A stretch of 52,485 nucleotides of DNA from an uncultured Eubacteriales bacterium (GTDB lineage Bacteria > Bacillota > Clostridia > Oscillospirales > Oscillospiraceae). The stretch spans positions 1 to 52,485 of the forward strand of contig UQVA01000013.1 of assembly GCA_900544405.1 (NCBI GenBank), given 5' to 3'. Under the pieces are notes generated by a model. It searched no databases. It saw only the letters and a program-made list of their open reading frames with translations, and was not told the DNA's origin. The position numbers were made by a program, and so were the translations under genes. Below, piece after piece: positions 1 through 8,126 of this stretch (position 1 is its first letter; every line of letters starts with the position of its first letter).

Positions 1-43
1 AACTTTTCACTTGTTCAGGTCCTGCGCCCCAAAGCGCTTGCAT

Positions 44-72
44 ATAATACACCCCTTCCCCACTTTTGTCAA
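44..72 (-). promoter_or_regulatory. Sigma-A promoter for a gene beyond the left edge
   Basis: On the minus strand TTGACA (67-72) and TATTAT (44-49) are separated by exactly 17 bases. It lies just downstream of the CBS gene and points off the window, so it probably drives the next gene to the left, which is not visible. No hairpin terminator is seen between it and the CBS gene. Confidence 0.6.
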
Positions 73-101
73 CCCCCTTTTTCATGTTTTTTCATTTTTT
101 C

Positions 102-542
102 TTAATATTTCCCTTCGCCGCCCCGGATGCCCTCCGAAATGCAGCTCAGAGCGTCCGCCGCATCCATCTCCGTTTCCGGATTCCCCGCCAGGTCTCCCAG
201 CGTCACCATCCCTTGCAGTTTCCCCTGCTCTACAACAGGCAAGCGGCGGATCTGTAACCGTCCCATCAGGGCCGCAGCGGCGCTGGTATCCATGTCCCCC
301 TCCGCCGTGACGGCGTTCCGGGACATGATCTCCCGGACCAGGGTCCGGCCAGGGTCCCGTCCGGCGGCCAGGCACCGGGTCACGATGTCCCGGTCCGTTA
401 ATAGGCCCACCGGCTTCCCGTCGGCGGAACATACCGGCAGCGCTCCCAGATCATATTGGGCCAGTGTTCGGGCCGCCACCGTCACCGGCTCCCCCGCCCC
501 CACCCGGATGGCCGGGGCGGACATGATGTCCCTGAGCTTCAT
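102..542 (-). CDS. CBS-domain pair protein
   Basis: This is a stand-alone protein of about 146 residues made of two CBS motifs. Each has the family pattern: a xxDIMS opening (residues about 4-8 and 70-74), a central GALPV / RRLPV strand, and a closing GLLTDRDI or GMVTLGDL segment. CBS pairs bind adenosine nucleotides and usually sense energy state or act as regulators; no catalytic domain is attached, so the partner cannot be told from sequence. I chose the second in-frame ATG (542) because GGAGGG at 549-554 sits 6 bases before it, whereas the upstream ATG (548) abuts the Shine-Dalgarno site. It is divergent from typA. Family assignment is firm; the role is unknown. Confidence 0.85.
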   Translation of the reverse strand: MKLRDIMSAPAIRVGAGEPVTVAARTLAQYDLGALPVCSADGKPVGLLTDRDIVTRCLAAGRDPGRTLVREIMSRNAVTAEGDMDTSAAAALMGRLQIRRLPVVEQGKLQGMVTLGDLAGNPETEMDAADALSCISEGIRGGEGKY

Positions 543-683
543 AAGCATCCCTCCAACGTGGATTCTCCCCGGCTCCCCTGCGGTTTATACATATAAAATA
601 TGCTTTCTTGCTTCTCTTTTTGTCTGCGTTAGCCAGGTGCGCAGATTTTCTTCCGAAAAGGCCGTCTTTTTCTGAAAAAACTG

Positions 684-712
684 TTGCATTCAGACTCAAA
701 CTGTGTTATATT
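684..712 (+). promoter_or_regulatory. Promoter of typA
   Basis: TTGCAT (684-689) and TATATT (707-712) are spaced by 17 bases, about 40 bases before the chosen typA start. It fits a sigma-A promoter. The same interval must also hold the divergent promoter of the CBS gene, for which I see no clear match. Confidence 0.6.
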
Positions 713-754
713 TCAGTGTCGAGATCAATTTGTGCCGAAAAGAGGAAAACGTTT

Positions 755-2584
755 ATGGCTTCTCAGGAAAAAATCCGTAATATTGCCATCATTGCCCATG
801 TTGACCATGGCAAGACCACACTGGTGGATGAAATGCTCAAGCAGGGCGGCATCTACCGGGAGAATCAGGCCACGGTGGACCGGGTCATGGACTCCGGCGA
901 TCTGGAGCGGGAGCGTGGCATCACGATTCTCGCCAAGAATACCGCCGTTCACTATAAAGGATATAAAATCAACATCGTGGATACCCCGGGCCACGCCGAC
1001 TTTGGCGGCGAGGTGGAACGTATCCTGAAAATGGTCAACGGCGTCATTCTGCTGGTGGACGCCGCCGAGGGTCCCATGCCCCAGACCCGCTTCGTGCTGC
1101 AGAAGGCCCTGGAGCTGGGCCACAAGGTCATCGTGGCTGTCAACAAAGTGGACAAGCCCGACGCACGGGTCCATGAGGTCATGGATGAAGTTCTGGAGCT
1201 GCTGCTGGACCTGAACGCTACCGACGAGCAGTTCAACTCCCCCACCGTGTTCTGCTCCGGCCGTCAGGGCACCGCTTCCTACGGCCCCGACGAAGCAGGC
1301 ACCGACCTGACCCCGCTGTTCGAAACCATCATCCACTATATCCCCGCCCCCACCGGCGACGAAAACGCTCCCCTGCAGCTGCTGGTCAGCTCTATTGACT
1401 ACAATGAATATGTGGGCCGTATTGCCATCGGCCGTGTGGAGCAGGGTACCATTAAAGTGAATCAGGACGTGGTCATCTGCGACTACCACGACCCCAGCCT
1501 CCGTCAGAAGGGCAAGGTCGTAGCCCTGTACACCTTCGACGGTCTGGCCAAGGTCCCGGTCCAGTCCGCCAGCGCCGGTGAGATCGTGGCTCTGTCCGGT
1601 ATTTCCGACATCACCATCGGCCGGACCCTCTGCGCTCCCGATGCGGTGGAGGCCCTGCCCTTCGTGAAAATCAGCGACCCCACCATTGAAATGACCTTTG
1701 CCGTGAACAACTCCCCCTTCGCCGGAAAAGAGGGCAAATTCGTCACCTCCCGGAACCTGCGGGACCGGCTGGAAAAGGAACTGCTGAAGGATGTGTCCCT
1801 CCATGTGAAGGAGCAGGGCACCGATGCCTTCAACGTGGCCGGCCGTGGCGAAATGCACCTGTCCATTCTCATGGAAACCATGCGCCGGGAAGGCTTTGAG
1901 TTCTCCGTATCCACCCCCCGTGTGCTGACCAAGGTCATTGACGGCACTGTCTGCGAGCCCATCGAGCGGATGGTGGCCGACGTGCCGGAGGACTGCATGG
2001 GTGCGGTCATTGAAAAGATGGGCCGCCGGAAGGGCGACCTGCTGGGCATGACCCCCATGGGCAGCCGCTACCGTCTGGAGTTCCTGGTCCCCTCCCGTGG
2101 CCTGTTCGGCTACCGGAGCGAGTTCCTGACCGATACCCGTGGCGAGGGCATCATGTCCTCCGTGCTGGATTCCTACGCCCCCATGAAGGGCGAGATCGAG
2201 CGGCGGCTTACCGGCTCCCTGATCGCTTTCGAGTCCGGCGAGGCCTGCTCCTACGGCCTCTTTAACGCCCAGGAGCGTGGCACCCTGTTCATCGGACCCG
2301 GCACGCCGGTGTATGCCGGTATGGTCGTGGGCATTTGCAGCCGGAATGAGGATATGACCGTCAACGTCTGCAAGAAGAAGCAGCTGACCAATATGCGTGC
2401 CGCCGGTTCCGACGAGGCCCTGCGGCTGACCACCCCGAAGAATATGTCTCTGGAGCAGTGTCTGGAATTCCTGGCCGACGACGAACTGCTGGAATGCACC
2501 CCCAAGAGCCTGCGTATCCGCAAGCGTGAACTGGATCACGCCGCCCGGATGCGTCAGGTCATGAAGAAGCGCTCTCAGGAGTAA
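755..2584 (+). CDS. typA: Translational GTPase TypA/BipA
   Basis: TypA is an EF-G-like GTPase that binds the ribosome and supports 50S assembly and growth under stress or cold. The 609-residue length is usual for the family. The G1 loop AHVDHGKTT lies near residue 14, G3 is DTPGHADF and G4 is NKVDKP, followed by EF-G-like domains and the TypA-specific C-terminal domain. The reading frame is open for 49 more codons upstream, but that stretch contains the promoter and no family homology. AGAGGAAA at 741-748 precedes ATG 755. Its TAA overlaps the ATG of the next gene by one base, so the two are probably translationally coupled. Confidence 0.97.
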   Translation: MASQEKIRNIAIIAHVDHGKTTLVDEMLKQGGIYRENQATVDRVMDSGDLERERGITILAKNTAVHYKGYKINIVDTPGHADFGGEVERILKMVNGVILLVDAAEGPMPQTRFVLQKALELGHKVIVAVNKVDKPDARVHEVMDEVLELLLDLNATDEQFNSPTVFCSGRQGTASYGPDEAGTDLTPLFETIIHYIPAPTGDENAPLQLLVSSIDYNEYVGRIAIGRVEQGTIKVNQDVVICDYHDPSLRQKGKVVALYTFDGLAKVPVQSASAGEIVALSGISDITIGRTLCAPDAVEALPFVKISDPTIEMTFAVNNSPFAGKEGKFVTSRNLRDRLEKELLKDVSLHVKEQGTDAFNVAGRGEMHLSILMETMRREGFEFSVSTPRVLTKVIDGTVCEPIERMVADVPEDCMGAVIEKMGRRKGDLLGMTPMGSRYRLEFLVPSRGLFGYRSEFLTDTRGEGIMSSVLDSYAPMKGEIERRLTGSLIAFESGEACSYGLFNAQERGTLFIGPGTPVYAGMVVGICSRNEDMTVNVCKKKQLTNMRAAGSDEALRLTTPKNMSLEQCLEFLADDELLECTPKSLRIRKRELDHAARMRQVMKKRSQE

Positions 2585-3396
2585 TGAAAAAACTCCTGAC
2601 CATTCAAAGTCTTTCCGCCCTGGGCCGCAGCGGCCTGGCGGTCATGGGACCGGTCATTTCGGCCCTGGGCTGCCAGTGCTGCCCCCTGCCCACGGTGGCC
2701 CTGTCCACCCACACGGGCTTCCCGAATCCGGAGCGGGTGTCGTTTTCCGACGCCATTCCTCGGTATTGGAACCATTATGCCCGGCTGGGGGTGGAATTTG
2801 AAGGCATCCTGACGGGCTACTTCGCCGCCCCGGAGCAAATCGCCCAGGCCGAAGCCCTGACCGCCACGGAGCTTTTCATGGTGGACCCCATTCTGGGGGA
2901 CCATGGAAAATTCTACACCGGCATGGGTCCGGCCCAGGCCGCCGGTCTGCGCCGCCTGTGCGCCAAAGCAGACCTGGTCCTGCCTAATCTTACCGAGGCC
3001 GCCATTCTCACGGGCCGGGAATACACTGCCGATCATCCGGAATCCCGGCTGAAAGCCCTGACGGAGGCCCTGCTGGAATTGGGGGCGAAAAAAGTCGTCC
3101 TGACGGGCATCCCCTGGTCGGAAACGGAGATCGGGTCCTTCGGCTTCGATGGGAAAACGTATTTTTCCTGCCGCCACCCCCGGAAGCCCTTGTCCATGCC
3201 CGGCACCGGCGACCTGTTCTCTGCCGTCACCGCCGCCTCGCTCCTGCGGGGCGAGAATCTGGCGGACAGCGCCGCTCTGGCGGGAGATTTCGTGTGCGCC
3301 TGCCTGGCCCCCGTCAAAGAAAGCAGCCCCTTCGGGGCGGAATTTGAAAATTCTCTGCCCTTTCTCACGAAAAGCGGCCCCTTCCGGGGAAATTAA
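2584..3396 (+). CDS. Pyridoxal/pyridoxamine kinase-like protein (ribokinase fold)
   Basis: A 270-residue PfkB/ribokinase-superfamily kinase most like PdxK/PdxY, which phosphorylate pyridoxal or pyridoxamine to make the cofactor PLP. It opens with the family motif IQSLSALGRSG. It has TGYF and MVDPILGDHGKFY in the substrate and magnesium region (about residues 80-107), NLTEAAILTG (about 136-145), and MPGTGDLFSA near residue 204, whose Asp is the expected catalytic base. The start ATG overlaps the typA stop (TAATG), and no separate promoter is seen, so it is probably co-transcribed with typA. Substrate specificity cannot be proved from sequence; other B6-type or hydroxymethylpyrimidine substrates are possible. 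Confidence 0.85.
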   Translation: MKKLLTIQSLSALGRSGLAVMGPVISALGCQCCPLPTVALSTHTGFPNPERVSFSDAIPRYWNHYARLGVEFEGILTGYFAAPEQIAQAEALTATELFMVDPILGDHGKFYTGMGPAQAAGLRRLCAKADLVLPNLTEAAILTGREYTADHPESRLKALTEALLELGAKKVVLTGIPWSETEIGSFGFDGKTYFSCRHPRKPLSMPGTGDLFSAVTAASLLRGENLADSAALAGDFVCACLAPVKESSPFGAEFENSLPFLTKSGPFRGN

Positions 3397-3399
3397 CTG

Positions 3400-3428
3400 T
3401 TGACCCGGTGGGCCTTTTCGGTTATAAT
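3400..3428 (+). promoter_or_regulatory. Promoter of the rpmH-rnpA block
   Basis: TTGACC (3400-3405) and a perfect TATAAT (3423-3428) are separated by 17 bases, right after the kinase gene stop. The transcript would have a leader of about 100 bases before rpmH, which matches strong promoters usually found before rpmH. Confidence 0.8.
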
Positions 3429-3533
3429 AGTACGGCTAGGCCCAGGACCCACGGTCCGAAGCCGTTCAGAAGCATTGCTGCGGCCTGAAAAATGGCTGTC
3501 GAGCATAAGAAATTTACAGGAGGTGTTCTGCCA

Positions 3534-3668
3534 ATGAAGCGTACCTACCAGCCCAGCAAGCGTCACAGATCCAAGGTCCACGGTTTCCGGAAGAGAATGG
3601 CTACTTCCAACGGCCGCAAGGTGCTTGCCCGCCGCCGTGCCAAGGGTCGTAAGGCTCTGTCTGCTTGA
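3534..3668 (+). CDS. rpmH: 50S ribosomal protein L34
   Basis: The frame encodes 44 residues beginning MKRTYQPSKRHRSKVHGFRK and ending in an Arg/Lys-rich tail with GRKVLARRRAKGRK, the near-invariant L34 sequence at its normal length. L34 is a small basic protein of the large ribosomal subunit. An AGGAGG site at 3519-3524 precedes ATG 3534. The gene heads the conserved rpmH-rnpA-yidD-yidC-jag order. In most Firmicutes dnaA lies on the other side of rpmH; here typA and the kinase gene are there instead. Confidence 0.98.
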   Translation: MKRTYQPSKRHRSKVHGFRKRMATSNGRKVLARRRAKGRKALSA

Positions 3669-3782
3669 TGCAAAGCAGTGCCGTGAGCGGACTTTGGGCC
3701 GTTCATTGCAAAACGGGAGTTCATGCGGGGTGAGCGATTCGCCCCGCTCCCTTTTTATCGGGACTTCCCAGGAGGAAATACC

Positions 3783-4127
3783 ATGGAATTTTCCACATCT
3801 CTGAAACTGAATCACATTTTTCGCCGCCTTTACGCCACCTCCGGCCACGCCAACACCTATCTGGTGCTTTATGCCCGGCGGAACCGATCGAAGGAAAACC
3901 GGGTGGGCCTGACCTGCGGGAAAAAGCTGGGTCACGCCGTGGTACGCAACCGCACCCGCCGTCGCCTGCGGGAAATCTACCGGCTCAACGAGCATCGCTT
4001 TGCCCGGGGCTACGATATCGTGGTGGTGGCCCGTTCCGCCGCCGTGGATGCGGATTTTGCCGTGCTGGAGCGCGCCTACCTGAATCTGGCGAAAAAGGCC
4101 GGTATTTTATCGGAGGCCGACCGTTGA
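3783..4127 (+). CDS. rnpA: Ribonuclease P protein component
   Basis: RnpA is the basic protein cofactor that helps the RNase P RNA remove 5' leaders from tRNA precursors. The 114-residue protein contains the signature RNRTRRRLREIYR (about residues 59-71), preceded by the beta strand GLTCGKKLGHAVV. The frame is open upstream to 3723, but AGGAGGAAA just before ATG 3783 and the usual family length decide the start. It overlaps yidD by 4 bases, indicating translational coupling. The RNase P RNA gene is not in this window. Confidence 0.97.
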   Translation: MEFSTSLKLNHIFRRLYATSGHANTYLVLYARRNRSKENRVGLTCGKKLGHAVVRNRTRRRLREIYRLNEHRFARGYDIVVVARSAAVDADFAVLERAYLNLAKKAGILSEADR

Positions 4128-4336
4128 AAAGGCTCTTTCTGCTGCTGATCCGGTTCTATCAGAAATGCATTTCCCCCTACACGCCGCCGAGCTGCCGGTT
4201 CACTCCTACCTGCTCGGCATACTCCTACACCGCCATTCAAAAATACGGGGCTCTCAAGGGCGGGTATCTGGCTCTGCGGCGACTGCTGCGGTGCAACCCG
4301 TTCTATAAGGGAGACTATTTCGACCCCGTGCCCTAA
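4124..4336 (+). CDS. yidD: Membrane protein insertion efficiency factor YidD
   Basis: A 70-residue member of the YidD (DUF37) family, a small membrane-associated protein thought to help YidC-dependent insertion. The family pattern is clear: an N-terminal amphipathic helix (LIRFYQKCISP), then SCRFTPTCSAYSYTAI with its conserved cysteines, GGYLALRRLLRCNPF and a short acidic end FDPVP. The start is TTG (4124-4126), inside the rnpA stop region; no ATG is available early enough to keep the conserved N-terminus. The rare start and overlap suggest output tied to rnpA translation. Confidence 0.95.
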   Translation: MKRLFLLLIRFYQKCISPYTPPSCRFTPTCSAYSYTAIQKYGALKGGYLALRRLLRCNPFYKGDYFDPVP

Positions 4337-4348
4337 GGAGGATGAGCA

Positions 4349-5587
4349 ATGCTTGCATTCAACCTGTCCGACATCATCACCGTGCCCTTCGGCTACCTGA
4401 TGAGCTGGCTCTATGACCTGACCAGCAACTACGGCGTGGCGCTGATCCTGTTCGCCGTCATCGTGAAGCTGGTCCTGTTCCCCATCAGCGCAAAATCCAA
4501 GAAAAGTACCATGAAAATGTCCCGCCTGACTCCCCGTGTACAGGAGCTTCAGGCGAAATACGCCAATGACCCCCAGAAGCAGAACGAGGCCATTCAGGCC
4601 CTCTATAAAGAGGAAAACGCCAGCATGGCCGGCGGCTGCCTGTGGAGCCTGATCCCGCTTTTGATTCTGCTCCCCCTGTATGCGGTCATCCGGCAGCCCA
4701 TCACCTATATGCTCCATGCCAGCGCCGACGTGACCAACCAGATCATGGACACCATGAAGGCTGCCGCCCCGGAGCTGTTCACCGGCAACACCTATTACCA
4801 CCAGATCATCGCTGCACAGCACATCCCGGACTACGCCCAGGCGCTGCGGGATGCCATCCCCGGCATCAGCGAGACCATCCTGGCGGGAATCAACTTCAAT
4901 TTCCTGGGCATCGACCTGGGAACGATTCCGCAGTTCAACATCTTCGGCTGGGGTGTGTATGACTGGGCCCACATCGGCCTGTTCCTCTGCCCCCTGCTCT
5001 CCGCCGGTTCTCAGGTGCTGAGCATGGTCATCATGACCAAGATGAACAACTCCGTGGTCACGGATAAGGACGGCCTCCAGGACGAGGAGACCGCCAAGAA
5101 CTCCCAGATGAACCAGACCAACAAGACCATGATGATCGTGGGACCCCTGATGTCCCTGTGGATCGGCTTCACCATCCCCGCCGGTCTGAGCATTTACTGG
5201 TTCGTTCAGGGCCTGGTATCCATCGTGCAGGACGTGTACCTGACCAACCGCTACCGGAAAATTTACGACGCCGAGGACGCCGTCCGGCTCCAGAAGAAGC
5301 TGGAGCGGGAGAAGGAAGAAGCCGAGAAGGAGCGCCAGCGTGCCGAGCGCCGTGCCGCCAACCCCGACGGCATCACTGAGAACACCAGCAAGAAGAAGCT
5401 GGCCCAGAAGCAGCAGAAGGAGGCCGACGCCGCCAAGGCTGCCGCGGCAAAGGAATACGCCGCCAAGAAGGGGCTACCCACCGAGCCGGAGGCCGAGGAG
5501 AAGCTGCCCCTGTCCGGCGTGAAGGATCGTCCCAACTGCAAGGGCCGGGCATTCGAACCCGACCGCTACCGCAATACGGAGGAATAA
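4349..5587 (+). CDS. yidC: Membrane protein insertase YidC/OxaA
   Basis: YidC inserts and folds proteins in the cytoplasmic membrane, alone or with SecYEG. The 412-residue protein has a short N-terminus, a first core membrane segment (about residues 25-45, YGVALILFAVIVKLVLFPIS), and a long charged cytoplasmic hairpin with the PRVQELQAKYANDPQKQNE pattern. Further membrane segments follow, near residues 98-112, 205-225 and 265-290. The C-terminal 100 residues form a Lys/Glu/Ala-rich tail, longer than in many homologues, that could contact ribosomes. GGAGGATGAGC precedes ATG 4349. The spacing of 12 bases from yidD and 3 to jag indicates one operon. Confidence 0.96.
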   Translation: MLAFNLSDIITVPFGYLMSWLYDLTSNYGVALILFAVIVKLVLFPISAKSKKSTMKMSRLTPRVQELQAKYANDPQKQNEAIQALYKEENASMAGGCLWSLIPLLILLPLYAVIRQPITYMLHASADVTNQIMDTMKAAAPELFTGNTYYHQIIAAQHIPDYAQALRDAIPGISETILAGINFNFLGIDLGTIPQFNIFGWGVYDWAHIGLFLCPLLSAGSQVLSMVIMTKMNNSVVTDKDGLQDEETAKNSQMNQTNKTMMIVGPLMSLWIGFTIPAGLSIYWFVQGLVSIVQDVYLTNRYRKIYDAEDAVRLQKKLEREKEEAEKERQRAERRAANPDGITENTSKKKLAQKQQKEADAAKAAAAKEYAAKKGLPTEPEAEEKLPLSGVKDRPNCKGRAFEPDRYRNTEE

Positions 5588-5590
5588 GCT

Positions 5591-6517
5591 ATGGAAAAGA
5601 CCATCGTGACTACCGGAAAAACCATCGAGCTGGCCGTGGAAGAAGCCCTGACCCGGCTGGGTCTGGATCGGGACAGCGTTTCCGTTACCGTGCTGGCTCA
5701 GGCCAAGTCCGGCTTCCTGGGCTTCGGCGCACAGCCCGCCAAGGTGCAGGTGACCTATGAGGTCCCCGATGAGGCCCCGGCCCCCAAGGCCGCTCCTTCT
5801 GCCCTGTCCGCCGCCTCCCGGAGCAGCAAGTCCCCCGCGGAAGCTCTGCGCAAGGGCGTTTCCCAGCCTCCCAAGGCCGAGAAAGCCCCGGAGGCACCCA
5901 AGGCCGAGGCAGCCAAGCCCGCTCCCAAGGCTCCCGAAGCCCCCAAGCCCGCCGCCGAGAAAAGATGCGATGCTCCTAAGGCTCCCAGAGCCCCCAGAGA
6001 GCCGCGGGAACCGAAGGCCCCCCAGGCACCCAAGGTGCCCAAGACCTATGCGCCTGCGGCCCCCGGCAGCGTGGAGGAGACCATTGAGCAGTTCCTGACA
6101 GGCCTTTTGAAGCACATGGATTCCGAAGCCGTGCCGCATGCCTGGAAGGATGAGGAAGGCGCTTATCAGGTGGACCTGGTGGGCGACGATCTGGGCTACC
6201 TGATTGGCCGCCGGGGCGACACCCTGGATGCCATCCAGCATCTGTGCAACTACGCCGTGAACCGTGGCGTGGAGGGCCATGTGCGGGTCCATGTGGATGC
6301 CGAGGAGTACCGGGTCAAGCGGGAGGAATCTCTCCGCCGCTACGCCCGGAAGAAGGCTCAGCAGGTGCTGAAGGCCCGCCGCCGCACCACGCTGGAGCCC
6401 ATGAACGCCTACGAGCGCCACGTGATCCACGCTACCCTGCAGGACATGGAGAACATCACTACCCATTCCACCGGCACCGAACCCAACCGCCGTGTGGTCA
6501 TCGAGTACGTCCGCTGA
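5591..6517 (+). CDS. khpB: RNA-binding protein KhpB (Jag)
   Basis: KhpB/Jag is a cytoplasmic KH-R3H RNA-binding protein that, with KhpA, affects cell division and elongation in Gram-positive bacteria. The 308 residues divide into a Jag_N domain (about 1-55, with SGFLGFGAQPAKV), a 100-residue linker almost entirely Ala, Pro, Lys and Glu (about 56-155), a KH domain (about 160-235, with LIGRRGDTLDAIQHL), and an R3H domain (about 236-308, with the ERHVIH motif). The linker is longer and more repetitive than usual and probably disordered. It ends the rpmH block and is followed directly by a strong terminator. Confidence 0.95.
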   Translation: MEKTIVTTGKTIELAVEEALTRLGLDRDSVSVTVLAQAKSGFLGFGAQPAKVQVTYEVPDEAPAPKAAPSALSAASRSSKSPAEALRKGVSQPPKAEKAPEAPKAEAAKPAPKAPEAPKPAAEKRCDAPKAPRAPREPREPKAPQAPKVPKTYAPAAPGSVEETIEQFLTGLLKHMDSEAVPHAWKDEEGAYQVDLVGDDLGYLIGRRGDTLDAIQHLCNYAVNRGVEGHVRVHVDAEEYRVKREESLRRYARKKAQQVLKARRRTTLEPMNAYERHVIHATLQDMENITTHSTGTEPNRRVVIEYVR

Positions 6518-6532
6518 AATATCCATAAAAGC

Positions 6533-6565
6533 ACGGAGCCGTCCCACCGACGGCTCCGTTTTTTT
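6533..6565 (+). terminator. Intrinsic terminator after jag
   Basis: An 11-bp perfect stem (ACGGAGCCGTC / GACGGCTCCGT) with a 5-base loop is followed by seven T. This is a textbook rho-independent terminator closing the rpmH-jag transcript. Confidence 0.93.
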
Positions 6566-6594
6566 GCGTTTTCCGCAAATCCCCCGGCGTGGCA

Positions 6595-6680
6595 ATGGCT
6601 CCCCTGTGCAGGGGGAGCCATACGCCCCGCCGGTTCTGCGTATGGAATCCCAGCGGGCGGGGCATGCCGCCGCCCCTACA
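6595..6680. repeat. Solo palindrome plus GC-rich A module (repeat remnant)
   Basis: ATGGCTCCCC (6595-6604) pairs with GGGGAGCCAT (6612-6621). This is the closing-stem sequence of the cloverleaf repeat family without its interior. A copy of the GC-rich module with GGGCGG-GGCATGCC and CGCCCCTACA follows at 6653-6680. I see no gene in the stretch 6566-6750. Confidence 0.6.
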
Positions 6681-6750
6681 CGCAAAAACGATCCTGCGTC
6701 CCGCCCCTACACCCGCTCTTCTCTCTTCTCTTTTCTCTTATTAACATAAT

Positions 6751-6782
6751 GCCGCTCCCCGAACTTTCGTCCGGGGAGCGGT
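6751..6782 (-). terminator. Hairpin terminator after upp
   Basis: Ten paired bases (CCGCTCCCCG / CGGGGAGCGG) close a short loop just downstream of the upp stop on the minus strand. The tail is only moderately T-rich on that strand (ATTATGTTAAT), so it may be a leaky terminator or an mRNA-stabilising hairpin. Confidence 0.65.
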
Positions 6783-6789
6783 CTTGTCT

Positions 6790-7419
6790 TTACTTCGTTC
6801 CGAAAATGCGGTCGCCTGCGTCGCCCAGGCCGGGGATGATGTAGGCGTTCTCGTTGAGCTTCTCATCCACAGCAGCCAGGTACATCTCCACATCCGGGTG
6901 GGCCTTCTGCACGGCCGCCACGCCCTCCGGGCAGCCGATAATGTTCATCATGATGATGTTCTTGCAGCCATGCTTCTTCAGGAAGTCAATGGCCGCCACG
7001 GCGCTGCCGCCGGTGGCCAGCATGGGGTCCACCACGAACACCTGCCGGTTGGCGATGTCGTCGGGCAGCTTGCAGTAATATTCCACGGGCTTATGGGTCT
7101 CCGGGTCCCGATAGAGACCGATGTGGCCAATCTTGGCAGAGGGAATCAGATCGACCATGGAATCCACCATGCCCAGTCCGGCACGGAGCACCGGCACGAT
7201 GGCCAGCTTCTTACCGGCCAGCTTCTTGCAGTGGGCCGTCGCCACGGGAGTCTCTACATCCACATCGATCAGGGGCAGATTGCGGGTGGCCTCGTAGCAC
7301 ATCAGTCCGGCGATCTCGCTGACGAGCTCCCGGAACTCCTTCACGCCGGTATCCTTACTGCGGAGGATGGACAGCTTGTGCTGGATCAGGGGGTGGTCTA
7401 AAACATGAACAGTACCCAT
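6790..7419 (-). CDS. upp: Uracil phosphoribosyltransferase
   Basis: Upp salvages uracil: uracil plus PRPP gives UMP and pyrophosphate. The 209-residue length is standard. VDPMLATGGSAVAAID (near residue 130) is the PRPP-binding loop, VPVLRAGLGM (about 78-87) and the C-terminal PGLGDAGDRIFGTK are family hallmarks of uracil binding. AAGGAGAG lies 7 bases before ATG 7419. It is the last gene of the prfA-tsaE-tsaB group with an 11-base gap to tsaB, and it complements the de novo pyrimidine operon at 13.7-23.7 kb. Confidence 0.97.
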   Translation of the reverse strand: MGTVHVLDHPLIQHKLSILRSKDTGVKEFRELVSEIAGLMCYEATRNLPLIDVDVETPVATAHCKKLAGKKLAIVPVLRAGLGMVDSMVDLIPSAKIGHIGLYRDPETHKPVEYYCKLPDDIANRQVFVVDPMLATGGSAVAAIDFLKKHGCKNIIMMNIIGCPEGVAAVQKAHPDVEMYLAAVDEKLNENAYIIPGLGDAGDRIFGTK

Positions 7420-7430
7420 AACTTCTCTCC

Positions 7431-8126
7431 TTAATGTTTTTGCAGTCGCTCCCGTTCGGCCTGGGAAAGCCGCAGGTAGTTGGGCGTCAGCGTGATGCCG
7501 TTTCCGGGATCTCCCCGGTCAATCATCTCCAGTGCGGCCAGAGCCACACCGTCGGCACGCTGGTGCATCCGATGCTCCGGCGGCAGAACCAGAGCGGGAA
7601 CGCTTTCTAACAGCGTATTATAGCACAAAATACTCCCGTCGCCAACCAGAAAAATCGGTTCTGAGCATTTTTGTAGAACTTCCCTTAAATCCTCGAGAGA
7701 AATGGCAGAATCCTCCATCACTCTTGTGTATTTTCCACAATCCGCATGGAACAGCCCCGCATAGACCTGGGCCCGGCGGGCATCCATGACCCCCAGCACA
7801 TAGCCCTGATACACCCCCAGGGACCGGGCCATGGCCTCCAGGGTAGACACCCCGTAGCAGGGTAGGTCCGCCCCCCAAGCGAAGCCCTTGGCGGCGCTGA
7901 CGCCGATGCGGACCCCCGTGAAGCTGCCGGGACCGGCGGCCACAGCCAGGGCGGTCACGTCGGCGGCGGTCTTTCCGCATTGCTTCAGAAGGTCCTCCGC
8001 CATGACCATCAGCGTCTGGCTGTGGGTCAGGCCCGTATTCTGATAGCTTTCCCCCAGCAGCCGCTCCCCGTCGTGGAGCGCCGCCGAACAGGCCTTTGCG
8101 CTGGTCTCAAAGCACAGGAGCAGCAT
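7431..8126 (-). CDS. tsaB: tRNA threonylcarbamoyladenosine synthesis protein TsaB
   Basis: TsaB partners TsaD and TsaE in making the essential t6A modification at position 37 of ANN-decoding tRNAs. The 231-residue ASKHA-fold protein starts LLLCFETSAKACSAAL and carries the signature AVAAGPGSFTGVRIGVSAAK (about residues 62-81). As is typical of TsaB, it lacks the metal-binding histidines of TsaD. AAGGAGG precedes ATG 8126. It overlaps the end of tsaE by 20 bases, so the two are translationally coupled. TsaD itself is not in this window. Confidence 0.95.
   Translation of the reverse strand: MLLLCFETSAKACSAALHDGERLLGESYQNTGLTHSQTLMVMAEDLLKQCGKTAADVTALAVAAGPGSFTGVRIGVSAAKGFAWGADLPCYGVSTLEAMARSLGVYQGYVLGVMDARRAQVYAGLFHADCGKYTRVMEDSAISLEDLREVLQKCSEPIFLVGDGSILCYNTLLESVPALVLPPEHRMHQRADGVALAALEMIDRGDPGNGITLTPNYLRLSQAERERLQKH

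Noticed and set aside
608..754. 49-codon upstream extension of typA
   Set aside because: It contains the promoter; a good ribosome site and the family N-terminus are at ATG 755. The same reasoning removed extensions of rnpA, pyrE, pyrK, carA, pyrC, oppB, oppC and the ABC genes.
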